A DNA stretch of 64,000 nucleotides, taken from Cyanophora paradoxa (Eukaryota > Glaucocystophyceae > Cyanophorales > Cyanophoraceae). The stretch's first letter is position 1. Every line of letters starts with the position of its first letter. Where the stretch lies: NCBI GenBank assembly GCA_004431415.1, contig QPMI01000056.1:62001-126000 (forward strand), given 5' to 3'. Below are positions 1-11,480 of the stretch, in pieces. Both the position numbers and the translations under genes were made by a program. The notes under the pieces were generated by a model. The model saw nothing but the letters and a program-made list of their open reading frames with translations, had not been told where the DNA came from and searched no databases.

Positions 1-2284
1 CCTGGAAGAAGATCTGGATGCATGTGCGGATGACGCGGTTCGTGCACGAAGCGTTCTTTCTGCGTGAACGTGCGTCTTTGACGCTGTCGGGGCAGGCGGG
101 CGCCGTGGGCCGCGAGGTGACGGCCCCGGGGCCGCCCGGCACCGCGGCCGGAGGCCTAGGCCGCGAGAGGGCCAAGCTTAAGGGCGCGGAGGAGGCCGAG
201 GAGGAACGCGGGGGGAAGCGGGTGCGGAAGCGCGATCGCGAGCGGACAGCACGCGCGCCGGCGAGCTCGCACGGGGCGCCGCCCGAGGCGCGCCGCATGC
301 TGGAGCTCGAGGTGCCCGTCTCCCCTCCCTTCGCCGCCCGCGCGCGCCGGCACCGCCGGCGCCAGCGCCGGCTCCCGAGGCCGCGCTCAAGCCCGAGGCG
401 CGCGCGCGCAGGCGGCGCAGGCGATGCAGGCGGCGGCCGCGCGCGGGAGCCCGACCGTGGACGAGCGGGGGGAGCGCCTGCCGTCCTCCCTCTTCTGCAG
501 GGGGTGTCAGTACTTCTTCCAGCACAAGTGGTGGGGCCTCGGCGTGCGCACCGCCCCGCCCCGCCCCGCCCCGCCCTCCCCCGCATCGCGCACCCCGCCC
601 GTCCCGACTGCGCCCCGCCCCGCCCCGCCCCTCCCTCCGCGCGCATCGCGCACCGCGCCCGACCCGACTGCGCAGTTCACCGTCAAGCTCGAGTGCACAG
701 CAGAGGCACGCGCCGCGCCGCGCCGCGCCGCGCCGCGCCGCGCCGCGCCGCGCGGGCGGGCCGTGACGAGGCGGGCGGCCCGCGCCGCACCGCAGGGCGC
801 GCGGCGGGAGCGGGATCGACTCCTCCTCAGCCTCCACGGCCCCGACGGGGCGGCCGGCGAGCTCGCCCACCCCCAAAACGGTCCGCCCCGCTCCCAAGGA
901 GGTTCTAGAGCTCTTGCATTGCATTTAGAAACGATATCCACCAAGCATGCATAACCGCTCGCCGATCCGATCCGATCCGATCCGATCCGATCCGATTCGA
1001 TCCGATTCGATCTGATTTGATCCGCGCCGGGCCGGGCCGGTCCGGCCCGCGCAGAGTACGCGGCCGAGCGGTTCTACCAGGAGCTATTCGCCTCGGCGGA
1101 CCCGCCAAAGGTGCGCGCGCCCGCCCGCCCGGGGCCGGGCCGGGCAGGGCCGGCCCGCCCGCCCGCTCCAGATCCGAGTGGGGCCGCACGCGCGCGCGCA
1201 GGTCGGAGTACACGACCTCTGTCCGGGGACGGCCCCAGCGTGCGGGCGGCTGGTGGGGTACCTCCGCCTCGCGGGCGCCCTCGGCGCCGGGGCCGAGCTC
1301 GAGCTCTGGTCTTCGAGCCCTGAGCCGCGGCCGATCCCGGAGGCCTCGAGATCTGGATCGGGATCGGAGGGGGAGGGCGCGGAGGGCTGGCGGCGGGGGC
1401 CCCAGCCCTACTGGGCGGTCTCGCCCGCCGGCGTCGACCTCCTGGACCTCGAGTGGGGCGGCGCGCCCTTCCGCGCCGCCCTCGGCTGCGGCACCGAACC
1501 GGAGGTCCGTCCGTCCGTCCGCGCGCCAAGCCTAGGCCCAGGCCTAGCTAGGCCCAGGCCTCCCCTCCGCCTCTGACGCTCGCTTGCTTACGTTCACGCC
1601 ATCCCTCCCCGCGCGCGCCGCAGGTCATCATGCGGTGCCGGGATCGAGCGCTGCTGGCCATGCACGGCGTGACCGCCGCGCAGCGGCTCGGCCTCTCGTT
1701 CCCGTTCCCGGAGTACGTCAACGAGCCTTTCTTCCGCGCCCTCTTCGGCTCCGCCTCGCGCCCCCGGGTCGGCTTGCTCGATCCGGAGCCGGGCAGCCCC
1801 GCCGCCCGCCGCCTCCTCCGCGCCTTCCTCCGATCCTCCGGCGCCCTCCCGCCCCTCGCCCGCCCGGGGGCGCCGGCGCCGCCACGACGCGAGGCGGCGG
1901 CGGCCGCGGCCGCGGCGGCGCCGCCCCCGCCACCGCCGCCCCCGGCCGGCGCATCGACGTCAGCAGCGGCCCCCCCGACGCGAGGCAGCGGCTGCGACCG
2001 CGGCACCGCCGCCGCCGTTGCCGAAGCAGCGCCGGCTGCCCCTGGAGACGAGGCGGCGGCCGCGGCCGCTGCGCCCCCGCCCGTCGCGTCGACGTCGGTA
2101 GCGGCCGCCCCGGCGCGAGGCAACGGCCGCAGCCGCGGCACCGCCATCGCCGCTGCCGCCGCCGCCGCGCCGGCGGCCCCTGGAGACGAGGCGGCGGCCG
2201 CGGCCGCTGCGCCCCCGCCCGTCGCGTCGACGTCGGTAGCGGCCGCCCCGACGCGAGGCAGCGGCCGTGGCCGCAGCGCCGCCT

Positions 2285-2315
<31 letters not shown>

Positions 2316-4738
2316 GCCGGCGGCCCCTGGAGACGAGGCGGCGGCCGCGGCCGCTGCGCCCCGCCCGTCGCGTCGACGTCGGTAGCGGCCGCCCCGGCGC
2401 GAGGCAACGGCCGCAGCCGCGGCACCGCCATCGCCGCTGCCGCCGCCGCCGCGCCGGCGGCCCTCGGGACAAGGTGGCGGCGCTCCTACGGGGCGAGGCC
2501 CCACCGCCCCCGCCCCCGCCCCCGCCCAGCGCATCGACGTCGACGTCGACGTCGACGTCGGATCCGGATCCGGAGTGGCCGGCGCCCATTCAGGCGCCGG
2601 CGATCCAAATCCGCGCCCGGTGCCGATCGCGCCGGCCGCGCCGGGGCAGAGCTGCAGCGGCGCCGTCAGCTTCCCGTGGGGCGACCTCGAGGCGTGCCCC
2701 CCCCCCCCTCCCCCCCCCCAACCCCCCCCCCCCCCAACCCCCCCCCCCCCCCCCCGCGCCCCCGAGCCGAGCCGAGCCGAGCCGAGCCGACCGACGCGTG
2801 CGCAGATCAGCGTACCCTGCGGGAGGGCCTGCAGCTGGGCGGGGCGGGGGCGGGGGCGGGGCGGGGCGGGGCGGGGGCGGGTCGGCCGTCGCGCGGGCCC
2901 GCGACCGGCTCGCCCTCGCCCTCTTCGGGCCAGCCGCCGCCTCCCAGCCCGGCCTCAGCCGCCCCCGCAACGGTGCGTCGGTGCCCCCGAGATCTTGATC
3001 AGCCCGCCTTCCCATCCCTTGCCTCAGCTGAGGCTAACGACGGCGTCTCATCCCCGCAGAGTACGTCGGAGAGTTCTTCTACAGGGAGCTCTTCGTGAGC
3101 GGGGCCGCGCCGCGCGTCGGCGTGCACGATCCCGAGCCCGGCACGCCGGCGGCCTGCAGGCGGCTCGTCCGGTGGCTCTTTGCCAGCTGCGACTGCTTCG
3201 GGCCGCCCCGCCTCGCCAAGTACCGGTGGCGGGCGGGCGCGGGGGCGGACGTGGAAGTCGACCCGGCCCCGGCTCCGGCTCCGGCCCCGGCCTCCTCGGC
3301 GCGGGCGTGGCCGGATCTGACTTCTTCTTCTTCGGCCCCGGCGACCGCTCGGGCGCCCTCGACCGCTCGGCTCGACCTGCCGCCAGACGTGTACGCGCTG
3401 CCCCCGCAGGGCAAGGGCCGCGAGCCGCGGCTCGGCGTCCGCATCACGTGGGGGGCCGCAGACGTGCGCCCGCCCGCCCCCTCCGCCCCGCCCCGCCCCG
3501 CCCACCGACTCTGCCGCAGCTGACGGTCCTCCTCAAGTGCGGCGGGGCGCACCGCTTCGCCCTCCGCCGCGCGCGCGACGCGGTCTTCATCGCCGGTGCG
3601 CCCGCCCGCCCGCCCGCCCGCCCACCAGCCGCCCCATCTTAGTCGGGCCGGGCCGGGCCGCAGCGCTCGGGCCGGAGCAGGCGAGCCGCCACGGCCTCTG
3701 CAACCCGCTCGAAGGTAGCACCCCGCCGGGGCCCGCCGCCGGCGCCCCTCTCACTCACTCGCCTCCGCCGCCCCCTGATCGCCGCCGCCGCCGCCGCGCA
3801 GAGTACCGTGGCGAGCCGTTCTTCCGCGCCCTCTTCGGGGCGGCCCCGGCCCCCGTCGGGTTCCGGGACCCGGCCCGGGGAGCCCCGAGGCGCGCGGCCG
3901 CCTGTGCGAGTTCCTCGCCCGCTGCGGCGTCGCCGTCGCCGCCGCCGCCGCGGAGCCGAAGGCGGACAGGCCGCGACCGCGCTCGAAGGCCGGCGCCGGC
4001 GCCCCCGCCGGCCGCAGCCTCCAGCGCGCCCCGGCCCCGACCAAGGCGAAGCGGGGGGAGGTTCCCTCGGCCCGGGCGGCCTCGTACGAGGGCTCGGCCC
4101 CGCCCCCCCTCCTCCCCCTCCACCAAGGCACGCCCCCGCCCCCGCACGCGTACGCCCCTCCTCCTTCAGCTTCGGCCGCGGCCGCCCGGCTCCAGCTCCA
4201 GCAGCAGCAGCTGCTGCAGGCGGACCTCGCGATCCCCGCCGGCTTCGGGGGCGCCGCCTCCGCCTCCGCCGCCTCCGCCGCCGCCGCCGCCGCGTCGGTG
4301 CCGAGCCCGTGGGCACCGCCGCCTTCCCAGCTGCCCCGCGCGCATGCGCACATGCAGCGAAATCCGGAGGCGAAGGCAGAGACGGAGGCGGAGGCGGGGG
4401 CGGGGTCGGACGGGGCGGGCCGGCTGCTGTTGCTGCTGAACGTGCGGCGGCTGCCGCAGTGCGGTGACGGGCGGGCGCGGGGCTTCCATTTCGGGGGCGA
4501 CCTGGCGTCCCTTCTCCTGGAGGCCTCCGGCCACTTCGGCGCCCACTTTGTCGAGGCGCGCCCGCGCCCGCCCCGCCCCTCCCGCCCAGCGTTCATGTGG
4601 CTGACTGACCGGCTGGCTGCCCTCAGCTCTGGGACAGGGATTTCAACCGCGTGGGGACGGCGGCGGAGGTGGCGGCGGCGGCGCGCGCCAGCCCCGTCTT
4701 CTACGCCATCGACGCCAGCGGCCGGTAGCGGGCGTCAG
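1..4738 (+). CDS. Multi-exon protein of repeated unknown domains (5' partial)
   Basis: I do not recognise this family. A module recurs: an E-Y/F-V-x-E-x-F-F-R-x-L-F helix, then (P)RVGxxDPEPGxPAxRRL, then a helix ending near a Cys or Ser-Gly. Copies start near 30, 1057, 1711, 3060 and 3800. Between copies lie segments such as YWAVSPAGVDLLDLEWGG (about 1410-1460) and short strands such as VIMRCRDRALL (1627) and LTVLLKCGG (3522). Ala/Pro-rich linkers separate them, notably 1880-2540. Introns are visible, for example 1108-1200 (GTGCGCG...GCGCAG) and 1504-1623. The last exon (about 4628-4738) ends VFYAIDASGR-stop. The gene enters from the left edge with part of a copy. One module appears frameshifted near 3870. 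Exon limits inside the linkers are uncertain because several GC-rich frames stay open. Being coding is likely; function is unknown. Confidence 0.6.
960..1023. repeat. (GATCC)n microsatellite
   Basis: About twelve tandem GATCC units, degenerating to GATTC, GATCT and GATTT at the 3' end. They lie in what appears to be an intron of the repeated-domain gene. Confidence 0.9.
1880..2540. repeat. Imperfect GC-rich tandem repeat encoding an Ala-rich linker
   Basis: A block of roughly 125 bp, containing GGAGACGAGGCGGCGGCCGC and CCCGTCGCGTCGACGTCGGT, recurs near 2045, 2185, 2330 and in part at 2390. In the plus frame it encodes Ala-rich stretches broken by STSVAAAP. It sits just after one module of the unknown-domain protein and is probably a coding linker that grew by tandem duplication. 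Confidence 0.7.
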
Positions 4739-6240
4739 ACGTCGACGCCGACGCCGGTCGCTCGGCATCGGCGGCGCCGGCCCTCCGGCCCGGGCCCCTC
4801 CACTGCGCCCCGCTCCCGCCAACCCCGCCCCGCTCCCGCCAACGGACGGACGGCGTGGGAATCGCTGCAGATCGAACGGGGCGCATCTCCCGGAGCCGCA
4901 TGCGCCGTAGTGGTGTACGTGGGCCGTTATGAGGCCCGACATCTTGATCGAAATTGGAGCGGGAGGGGGAGGGGGAGGGGGAAGGGGGGAGGGGGGGGGG
5001 GGAGGGGGGGAGGGGGGGCGGAACTCCCCTGCCTGAGCAATTGCAGATGTAGAATATTATATTGGCAGTATACGTCCCCCTTCTTCGTCTTCCGCTGTGG
5101 CAGAATTCCCGTACGTTGGAGCGGCTTTACGTGTGCAGGATGTAATACAGGTAGAGACCGTACTACGGTAGAGGCGGTAGAGCAGAGCCTCGGAGAGCAG
5201 GGCCCTGCAGCCGCCCCGCCATGGCGAGGATCTGCTCTTTCCCGTCGTCCGACGTCAACGGTCCGACGGTCCCCCTTCAAGGCTTACATTTAATTTTATA
5301 TAACAAAGCTTCCGATCGCGAAGCTCGCCTCCAGCAGAGTCCAGCTCCGTCCCCTCAGCTGCAGTCTCCTATTTCAGTCAGCAGCTGCAGCTAGATCTAG
5401 CCTAGCTATATAGTAGAGTCGCAGCTGCGTATGCGTGCGGCACTGGCCATGGCATATGCTTGCATGCATATGCGCAAGGCCATTAAATTTTGCAGGCTCG
5501 CAGGACTCGCGGCAGGAGTCGCAGACGTCGCAGGCTCGCAGCCGACGCAGCTGCGCATGCACTGCGGCAGGCCGGCGGCGGTTGCAATTGGGTTCGAGAG
5601 GAAACTTGTTGAAATTTGGAACCGTTGAACAAGCGAGTCCCTGCGGAGCGGGAGTGGCCTTAAGTTTGGGGTCTTGGGGCTTCAAGGCGTGAGGTTGACC
5701 GCTCGTCGTTTTTAAAACGGGCGTGCGGTTAATTGCAATTGGGGGAGGGGCAAGGAGAAAAAGGGGAGAATAGGGGCAAGGGAAGGGGCAAGGGGAGAGG
5801 GAGATCGGGCTAGAACAGCGGGGATACACGTGAACAGTGGGGGAACAGTGGGGGCCACTCGGCAAGGGTACACGCTCAAGTGACAAATGTCTAATTATAA
5901 GACTTGGGATTCCACGATGTCTAATTATAAGACTTGGGATTCCACGACAGAGGTTACAACGAAAGGGCTTGCTGGTACGAGGTGCGACACAGTCGCGAAC
6001 ACAGAGCCTTCGGCGAGATGATTAAATAAGAAGTTGAAATGTCACGATATCGATCCTGCGCAGGGGGTGATCCTGATACGCAAGTCGGCCATCGTGCTGC
6101 TTCACGTCTTCCTCGCCTCTCGTCCTCTCTCGCAGGTCCGGCGCCTGTGCGGATCAAAATATTTAATATTCGCATGCGCACCCCGCCTCCGATCCGGGCC
6201 CCGCGGCTGGCGCCGCCCCGCCGCACGGCACCAACGTTTT
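4739..6240. other. Intergenic, no gene supported
   Basis: After the stop at 4736-4738 there is a poly-purine (G/A) tract at 4955-5030 and palindrome-rich sequence at 5380-5600. A G/A-rich stretch at 5735-5830 is followed by a perfect 30-bp tandem duplication at 5888-5947. I see no splice-consistent coding exons here. An acceptor-like pyrimidine tract near 6110-6135 may belong to the exon cluster downstream. Confidence 0.5.
5888..5947. repeat. 30-bp direct repeat, two perfect copies
   Basis: The unit begins TGTCTAATTATAAGACTTGG and is present twice head to tail. It contains the imperfect palindrome CTAATTATAAG. No gene is evident around it. Confidence 0.95.
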
Positions 6241-6254
6241 TCACGCCGGCGCAG

Positions 6255-6745
6255 CTTGTCTTGGGGCTCTCGTCCTGGTTCTATCCCTCCAGTTCAGGTG
6301 AGCTGGCGCCCGCCTGCTCGAACCGGCGTTGGTTTCAAAGAGCGCTGTCGACGTTGACGTCGACGTCGACGTCGCGATCGCTGACGCTGACGCTGGGCCG
6401 CGCCGAGCAGCACGGCCGTGCGGCCGTATCGGGAGGCCCACCTGAACGTCCTCGAATCGTTCTCGCTCTTTGTGTGCTTCGCCACAATCACCCTCGGCGC
6501 CCTAACGCAAGAGAGCGGTCCGTCCGCGCGCCGGCGCCGTCGCTTGAGTTTAATTTGCGTTAGCATCGCAATCCAAGCTGATCTAGGTAGCTGATCATGA
6601 TCGTGCATGCGCGCCTGCTGATTGATGCTATGAGCAACGTTGACCGTCGGACCGCAGGCTCGGCTCTGGTTGCTGCGCTGATCATCGTGCTCAATGCCAT
6701 CCTCTTCCTGCTCCTCGCCTACCAACTCTTTCACTCGCGCGCCCC
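6255..6745 (+). CDS. Exon cluster: membrane-helix pair of an 'N-LE-SL' domain
   Basis: Three exons can be joined. 6255-6297 encodes LVLGLSSWFYPS. About 6408-6516 encodes a segment with YREAHLNVLESFSLF and a hydrophobic run. 6658 to about 6740 encodes ALVAALIIVLNAILFLLLAY. The junction at 6516/6658 (G|GTCCGTCC...CCGCAG|GC) keeps the frame and gives TQESGSALV. A motif Y..x.N.LE..SL followed by a helix, a Gly-rich turn and a second helix recalls the C-terminal end of multi-pass domains in very large algal and protist surface proteins. That recollection is not checked here. The rest of such a protein is not visible on either side, so this is either a relic or a gene with unrecognised exons. Confidence 0.4.
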
Positions 6746-7094
6746 CACCTCCCGCCCCGCCCCGGCCCGGGCCTCGGCCCGAGGCGCGCGCGCGCGCCTT
6801 TATTTCTCCATCTGAGAAGCGCGCGCGCCGCCCCGCGCGCAGAATTCGACGCCGAGTGCAGGCCGACGCCCTTTCCGGTCTGGAGCTGCGTCTCGTCGGC
6901 CTCGCAAATTACCTGCAGCTGCGCTTCCTCTCTAAGCCTAGCCCGGTCCACCCCGCTGAGGGGGCGCATTCGAATTCCCAGCTCGACAGGCCCCCCCCGC
7001 AGCGGGTCCCGCATGCGCATGATGTATAGCTCCTTCGAGATTCTTTGGCCGGTATACATATCGGTGCCATTTTATAAAATTATCTGTATACAAT

Positions 7095-7580
7095 TCAAGA
7101 TTGCAAGCATGGGAGGCCCGGCCCCTTCAACCCCCCCCCCCCCCCCCCCGCCCCCTCCCCTCCCCCCCCCCGCCCCGCCCCCTCCCCCTCCCCCCCCCCC
7201 CCCCCGCCCAAGCCTTCGTCCCCCCCCTCCCCCCTCCCCTCCCCCCTCCCCTTCCCGTCTGCGATCCGGGCTCGCGGAGCGGAGCCATTCTACATGTATA
7301 CAATTCAAGATTGGAATTGCGAGCATGCATGCGCATTTGGGAGTCCCGGGGGGGCCCCCATTCCCCCCCTTTCCCGCCCGCGACTGCGTTCGATATCGAT
7401 ATCCGGATCCGGGCTCGCAAGGCGAGACTTCTGAGCATACATACCGGGAGGCCCGGGGGAGCCCCCATTCCCCCCTTTCCCGCCCGCGACTGCGTGCGAT
7501 ATCGATATCCGGATCCGGGCTCGCAAGGCGAGACTTCTGAGCATACATACCCAAGGCATCCGCAGATGCGCCATGCACAT
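7095..7580. repeat. Poly-C tract and 106-bp tandem duplication
   Basis: A C-rich tract (about 7130-7255) is followed by two copies of a roughly 106-bp unit (about 7337-7442 and 7443-7548). Each has the GATATCGATATCCGGATCCG core and ends CGAGACTTCTGAGCATACAT. The sequence TGTATACAATTCAAGATTG also occurs twice (7086 and 7295). No coding potential was recognised. Confidence 0.85.
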
Positions 7581-8053
7581 TATATGGCCACGTGCACTGG
7601 GGGTATAATTAAGCACAATTAATAATTTAATATTGTTTGCAATTTTTTTTTTAAAGATCTACGGTGGGCGTGCCCACTCGTAGTACACAACGAGGATACA
7701 AGTCACGGTATCGGGAATCACAGGGATTCGAAGTACAACGTAGCGGAAACAGCAGGAACCGAACCCGGGAATCTGGCCATGGAATCTGCGCATGGAATCT
7801 GCGCATGGAATCTGCGCATGCGCCATTCAGATTATATGGCCGCGTGCACTGGGAACCAGGCGCGCGGGCGTATTCCTGTCTCAACGCCCTTCTCATTAAT
7901 ATTTCCGTATCCAATTCTCTTCGAATTCTCCAATTCTCACAGCAAGGCTCTTTGGCTCAAAAGTGCACGACCATGGCCAGCGCTTCCGCAAAAGCTTCGA
8001 GGCACGACACATAGCTGCAAAGCTTCGAGCCGGCGCCGCGACACATATTCAGC
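7581..8053. other. Intergenic spacer with small repeats
   Basis: It contains three tandem copies of CATGGAATCTGCG (7778-7815). A second copy of ATTATATGGCCGCGTGCACTGGG (7830) matches 7580-7600 with few changes. This is the 3' flank of the minus-strand surface-protein gene. No gene is supported. Confidence 0.55.
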
Positions 8054-11000
8054 TCAGGCTACAGCCCCGAGGCTACAGCTAAGCCCGCGGGAAGGCCCCC
8101 GGGACCTCCTCCCCCATGCCTTGCGCGGGGGTACCGACCGCCCCGTACTCTGCGAGATCCGAACTTCAGCGCCCGCCGCGCCGGCCCGCCGGCCCTGGAC
8201 GGGCGAGAAAGGACGGGACGGACCGGCGGCGCCGGGGCCGTAGGGGTCGGACTCGGCGCGGGCGGCCTGCTCCAGCAGCATCTGCCGGTACTTCCTCCTG
8301 CGCTTCCGGTACCTGCGGGGGGTAAGACGACCGCGCGCGTGAGTCACGCCGGGCGGGTGCGGCCCGAGCGGATTCCTTCCGAGCCCGATTCGAGGCTCGG
8401 AGGCGCCGAGCCGCGCACCTCCGGTACATGATGAGGGTACCCCCGACCACGAGGAGGACGGCACCCCCCGAGATCGCGATCGACGCGATCTCGCCCCCCG
8501 TCAGCTGCCGCTTCTGCTCGATGACGTACCCCTGGGGGTACGCCGGCTGCAGCGAGTTCGGATCTGCCGGGAGGGGTACGCCGCTCAGAGGCGCGGAAGG
8601 GATCCGGGCGCCGCGCCGCGCCGCACTCGAGACGTTCGTGATGCGGATCGATGTGAAGCCTTTGTTCTGGATGATGAACCCCAGGCCCGTCTCGATCTGC
8701 GAGCCGGGAGCGGCTCAGCGGCCCGTCGGGGCGGGCGGGACGGGGCGGGGCCTCGCTCGCCTCGGGCTGAGTCAGGGCGCCCATCCGGCTCACAATGCTG
8801 CCCGGCGTGTCGCTGGGCCCCGGAACGACGTACATCTGTGGAGAGGGCGTCAAGAGGCGGAAAAGGGCCCCGGGCGGAATCGACCCGGCACCTGGACGTC
8901 GACGGAGCCGGGGGAGAGGAGAACGTTCACCAGGGCGTTGCGGGCGACGCGCAGCACCAGGGAGAGCTGCGGGGGGAGGGAATCGGAAAGGGGTACGGCG
9001 CGCGGGAGGGTGGAAGGGGGTACGCGGGAGATGAAGTTGGCGCGGAAGCCCTCGTTCGTCCGGTAGCTGACGTCGAAGGGCGCGAAGTCATTGTTCAGGC
9101 GAAGGTTCGCCTGCACGACTGGGGGAGGAATCAGGGGGTACAGGAAGACGGGAGTCGGAGGGCGTACCCAGGATTGAGACGACGCAGACGGCGATTTGGG
9201 AGGAAGTCTTGTTGAGGGCGTCGACCACAGTCAGCTGGAACTGGTAGTACCCTGCGGGCCCGCGCTCCGAACAAGCGGTCGAGGGCCGGGAGGAGTGGCG
9301 TACCCGGCTCGGACAGGAGGCCGATGCGGGCTGTTGGCATCGTCGCGTTGAACAGGTCGACAACGGGCGTGAGGAATACCTGCCGCCCGTCAGAGGCGCG
9401 GCGCGGGTTAGGGGCGAGCGTCGTGCGACGAGACGCGCACGTTGACTTGGCTCCAGCGGTACGAGACGATGGGCGCGTCGACGCCCTGCGACGCGGCGCC
9501 TGCGACGCGCCTCGGCGGAAGAGAGGGGCCCACCGGGGGTACGCGCACCGAGCAGGCGGAGGCCCCGGAGGGGTGCGGTGGCGTAGTACACGCTGGCGCC
9601 CTCGACCGTCGCCGAGGCGATGGGCGGCCGTCCGTCTGCGGCGCCCCAGTCGGCACGGGCATCTGACCTCGCTCTCGGGGGGTACGGCCGCACCGGCGAC
9701 GGAGATGGTGGCAGGGAGGGGTACGCTGGCGCTGCCCTCAGCGTCCGTCGTGACGAGGATGACCGTGGAGACCTGCACGGGGCCTGGGGGGGCGCGTTAG
9801 GGGGGGACGAGGGGGTGCGGCGAGGGAGGGGGGTACCCGGCCCCAGGCAGAAGTTGTCCACCACGAACGATACCGTCGCCGTGGCCCCGGGCTGCGGGGG
9901 TACGGTTGAAAGAGAGCCGGGAAGATAGTGCGAGGGCGGGGAGAAGGGGACAGGGGGGTACCGCGACGGTCTGATTGGTGACGTTGAGGCCCCTGATCCA
10001 GCAGACCGACGAGCCGAGGCTGAACTTGAGCGGTCGCGTCCGCTGCCTGTTCGTAACTGCGGCGGAAGTGAGGGGTACGCGGTGCTCGGAGGGTACGGCG
10101 CCTCCGGACCCTGCAGGGCGCCGTTCGTCCGCGTGTTCATCGTCACGTTGAAGAAGAGGGAGGCGGGGAAGAACTCGGCGCCTGGGGGGTACGCGTTAGC
10201 CGTGGCGTGGGGGGGGGGGGAGGTCGCTCAGGCAAGAGCGCATACCCCGGACGCGGACAGAGACGGGGAACGAGCGGACGACGGCGGGGGAAATCCCGTC
10301 GCCGGGGAACTCCACGTCCTGGGGTACAGGATTCTCAGTACAGCGGGGATGGCGGGAGGGCAGAGCGGGGATACCAGAGTGCCGTTGCGAAGGAGGCTGT
10401 CGCCGGTGCCGGCGAACGAAACGGTGACGTTCTGCGCCTGGCCGTCGCCGAGGGTGAGGGACTGGGGCGCCACGCCGAGCTGCAGCGTCGACGCGAGGCT
10501 CTGGGGGTACGCGGTTAGGGCGGGGGTGGGGGAGGGGGGGAGGAGGCGGGAGTGGGGGTACGGGCGCACGGAGGAGAGGCGGGCGACGAGGCCGAGCGGT
10601 GCCAGGGTACCCGTGTTGGACACGGCGAGGACGCGGGACGCAGAGGTGCCGGGCAGCAGGTCGAAGGCTGCCGGAAGGCCCTCTATCGAGAAGGAGGGTA
10701 CGACGACTGCGCGGCGGGAGCGGAAAAGCGTCGGGGCGGGCGCGGGGCGGGGCGCAGCGGAGACTGGCCCAGCCCGCGCACCTTTGATGCTGGCCTGCAC
10801 TAGGCGCCGCAGCTCGGGGGCATCAATCTGGAGCCCGGTTCAGATGCAAAGGCGCGCCGAAGGCGGGGCGACAAGCGGGCGGGCGGGCGGGCGGGCCTTG
10901 GAGAAGTACACAAAGACCTGCTGAGTGAGCGGCTCGAGGCCGCCGGTGAGCGTCAGGGAGACGGTCACGCTGGCGCCGACGGGAAGCGGGAAGTCCGCGG

Positions 11001-11290
11001 GGCTTCGCTGCAGCACGAGCGGCGCGGGGTCCAGCAAAACGTAGACGCGGCTGATGTCGGCCGTGCCCGTGTTGGTCACCGTCACGTTGCGGACCATCTG
11101 CCGTCCGCCACGCGCCTCCAGCTGCACACTCAGCGGGCTGACAGTGAAGTCCGTCGTCTGCGCATCGCCTGCGGGGCCGCGGCCGTCAGGCGGGCCGAGC
11201 GGCCGGCAGAGCGGGATAGCTGCGGAGCGCACCGCGACTCCAGCCGGCAGCTGCAACGAGCAGCACCAGCGCGAGAAAGGCGCGCCTCAT
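8054..11290 (-). CDS. Type I single-pass surface protein with beta-sandwich repeats
   Basis: The ATG at 11290 opens a signal peptide (MRRAFLALVLLVAAAGWSR). Its intron (GTGCGCTCC...CCCCGCAG) joins it to DAQTTDFTVSPLSVQL. The ectodomain contains units of the NTGTADISRVYVLL / SNTGTLAPLGLVARL type, as in CARDB- or ASPM/HYDIN-like beta-sandwiches. Further exons encode DVEFPGDGISPAVV (10.3 kb), VTNRQRTRPLKFSL (10.06 kb), PGATATVSFVVDNF (9.87 kb), VSTVILVTTDAEG (9.75 kb), GYYQFQLTVVDALNKT (9.24 kb, PKD/REJ-like), VVQANLRLNNDF (9.1 kb) and IETGLGFIIQNKGF (8.68 kb). A membrane helix, ASIAISGGAVLLVVGGTLIMY (about 8430-8495), is followed by the basic tail YRKRRRKYRQ and a Gly/Pro-rich cytoplasmic end. 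Most introns carry GTACCCC, and one donor is probably GC (AAG|GCCCGC at about 10893). It shares a short divergent promoter region with SDF2. Function unknown; adhesion or sensing is an inference. Confidence 0.75.
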
Positions 11291-11480
11291 CGCTGCGCGC
11301 TCAGCGCTCGATCCGATGCATCGGCTGCTAGTTTGAATCGGTCCGGCGGGCTGGGCCTCCGGCTGCTCGAACGGCTTTTGTGGATGGCTCCAGGCGTGTT
11401 CCTCGACGTTCGGGAGCGCGGGCGGCCTGGTTTGGCTAGCGCTTCTCGAACCCGGGTACAACGCACACGCTGCGAAAAAA
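11291..11480. promoter_or_regulatory. Divergent intergenic promoter region (190 bp)
   Basis: The start codons of the surface-protein gene (11290, minus) and SDF2 (11481, plus) are 190 bp apart and point away from each other. Both promoters and 5' UTRs must fit in this space. I see no clear TATA box. An A-run lies directly before the SDF2 ATG. Confidence 0.6.

Noticed and set aside
18-924. Long overlapping open frames on both strands at the left edge
   Set aside because: GC content is so high that stop codons are rare. The frames are Arg/Pro/Ala-rich noise over GCCCC and CGCCG repeats. Only splice-consistent module pieces were kept.
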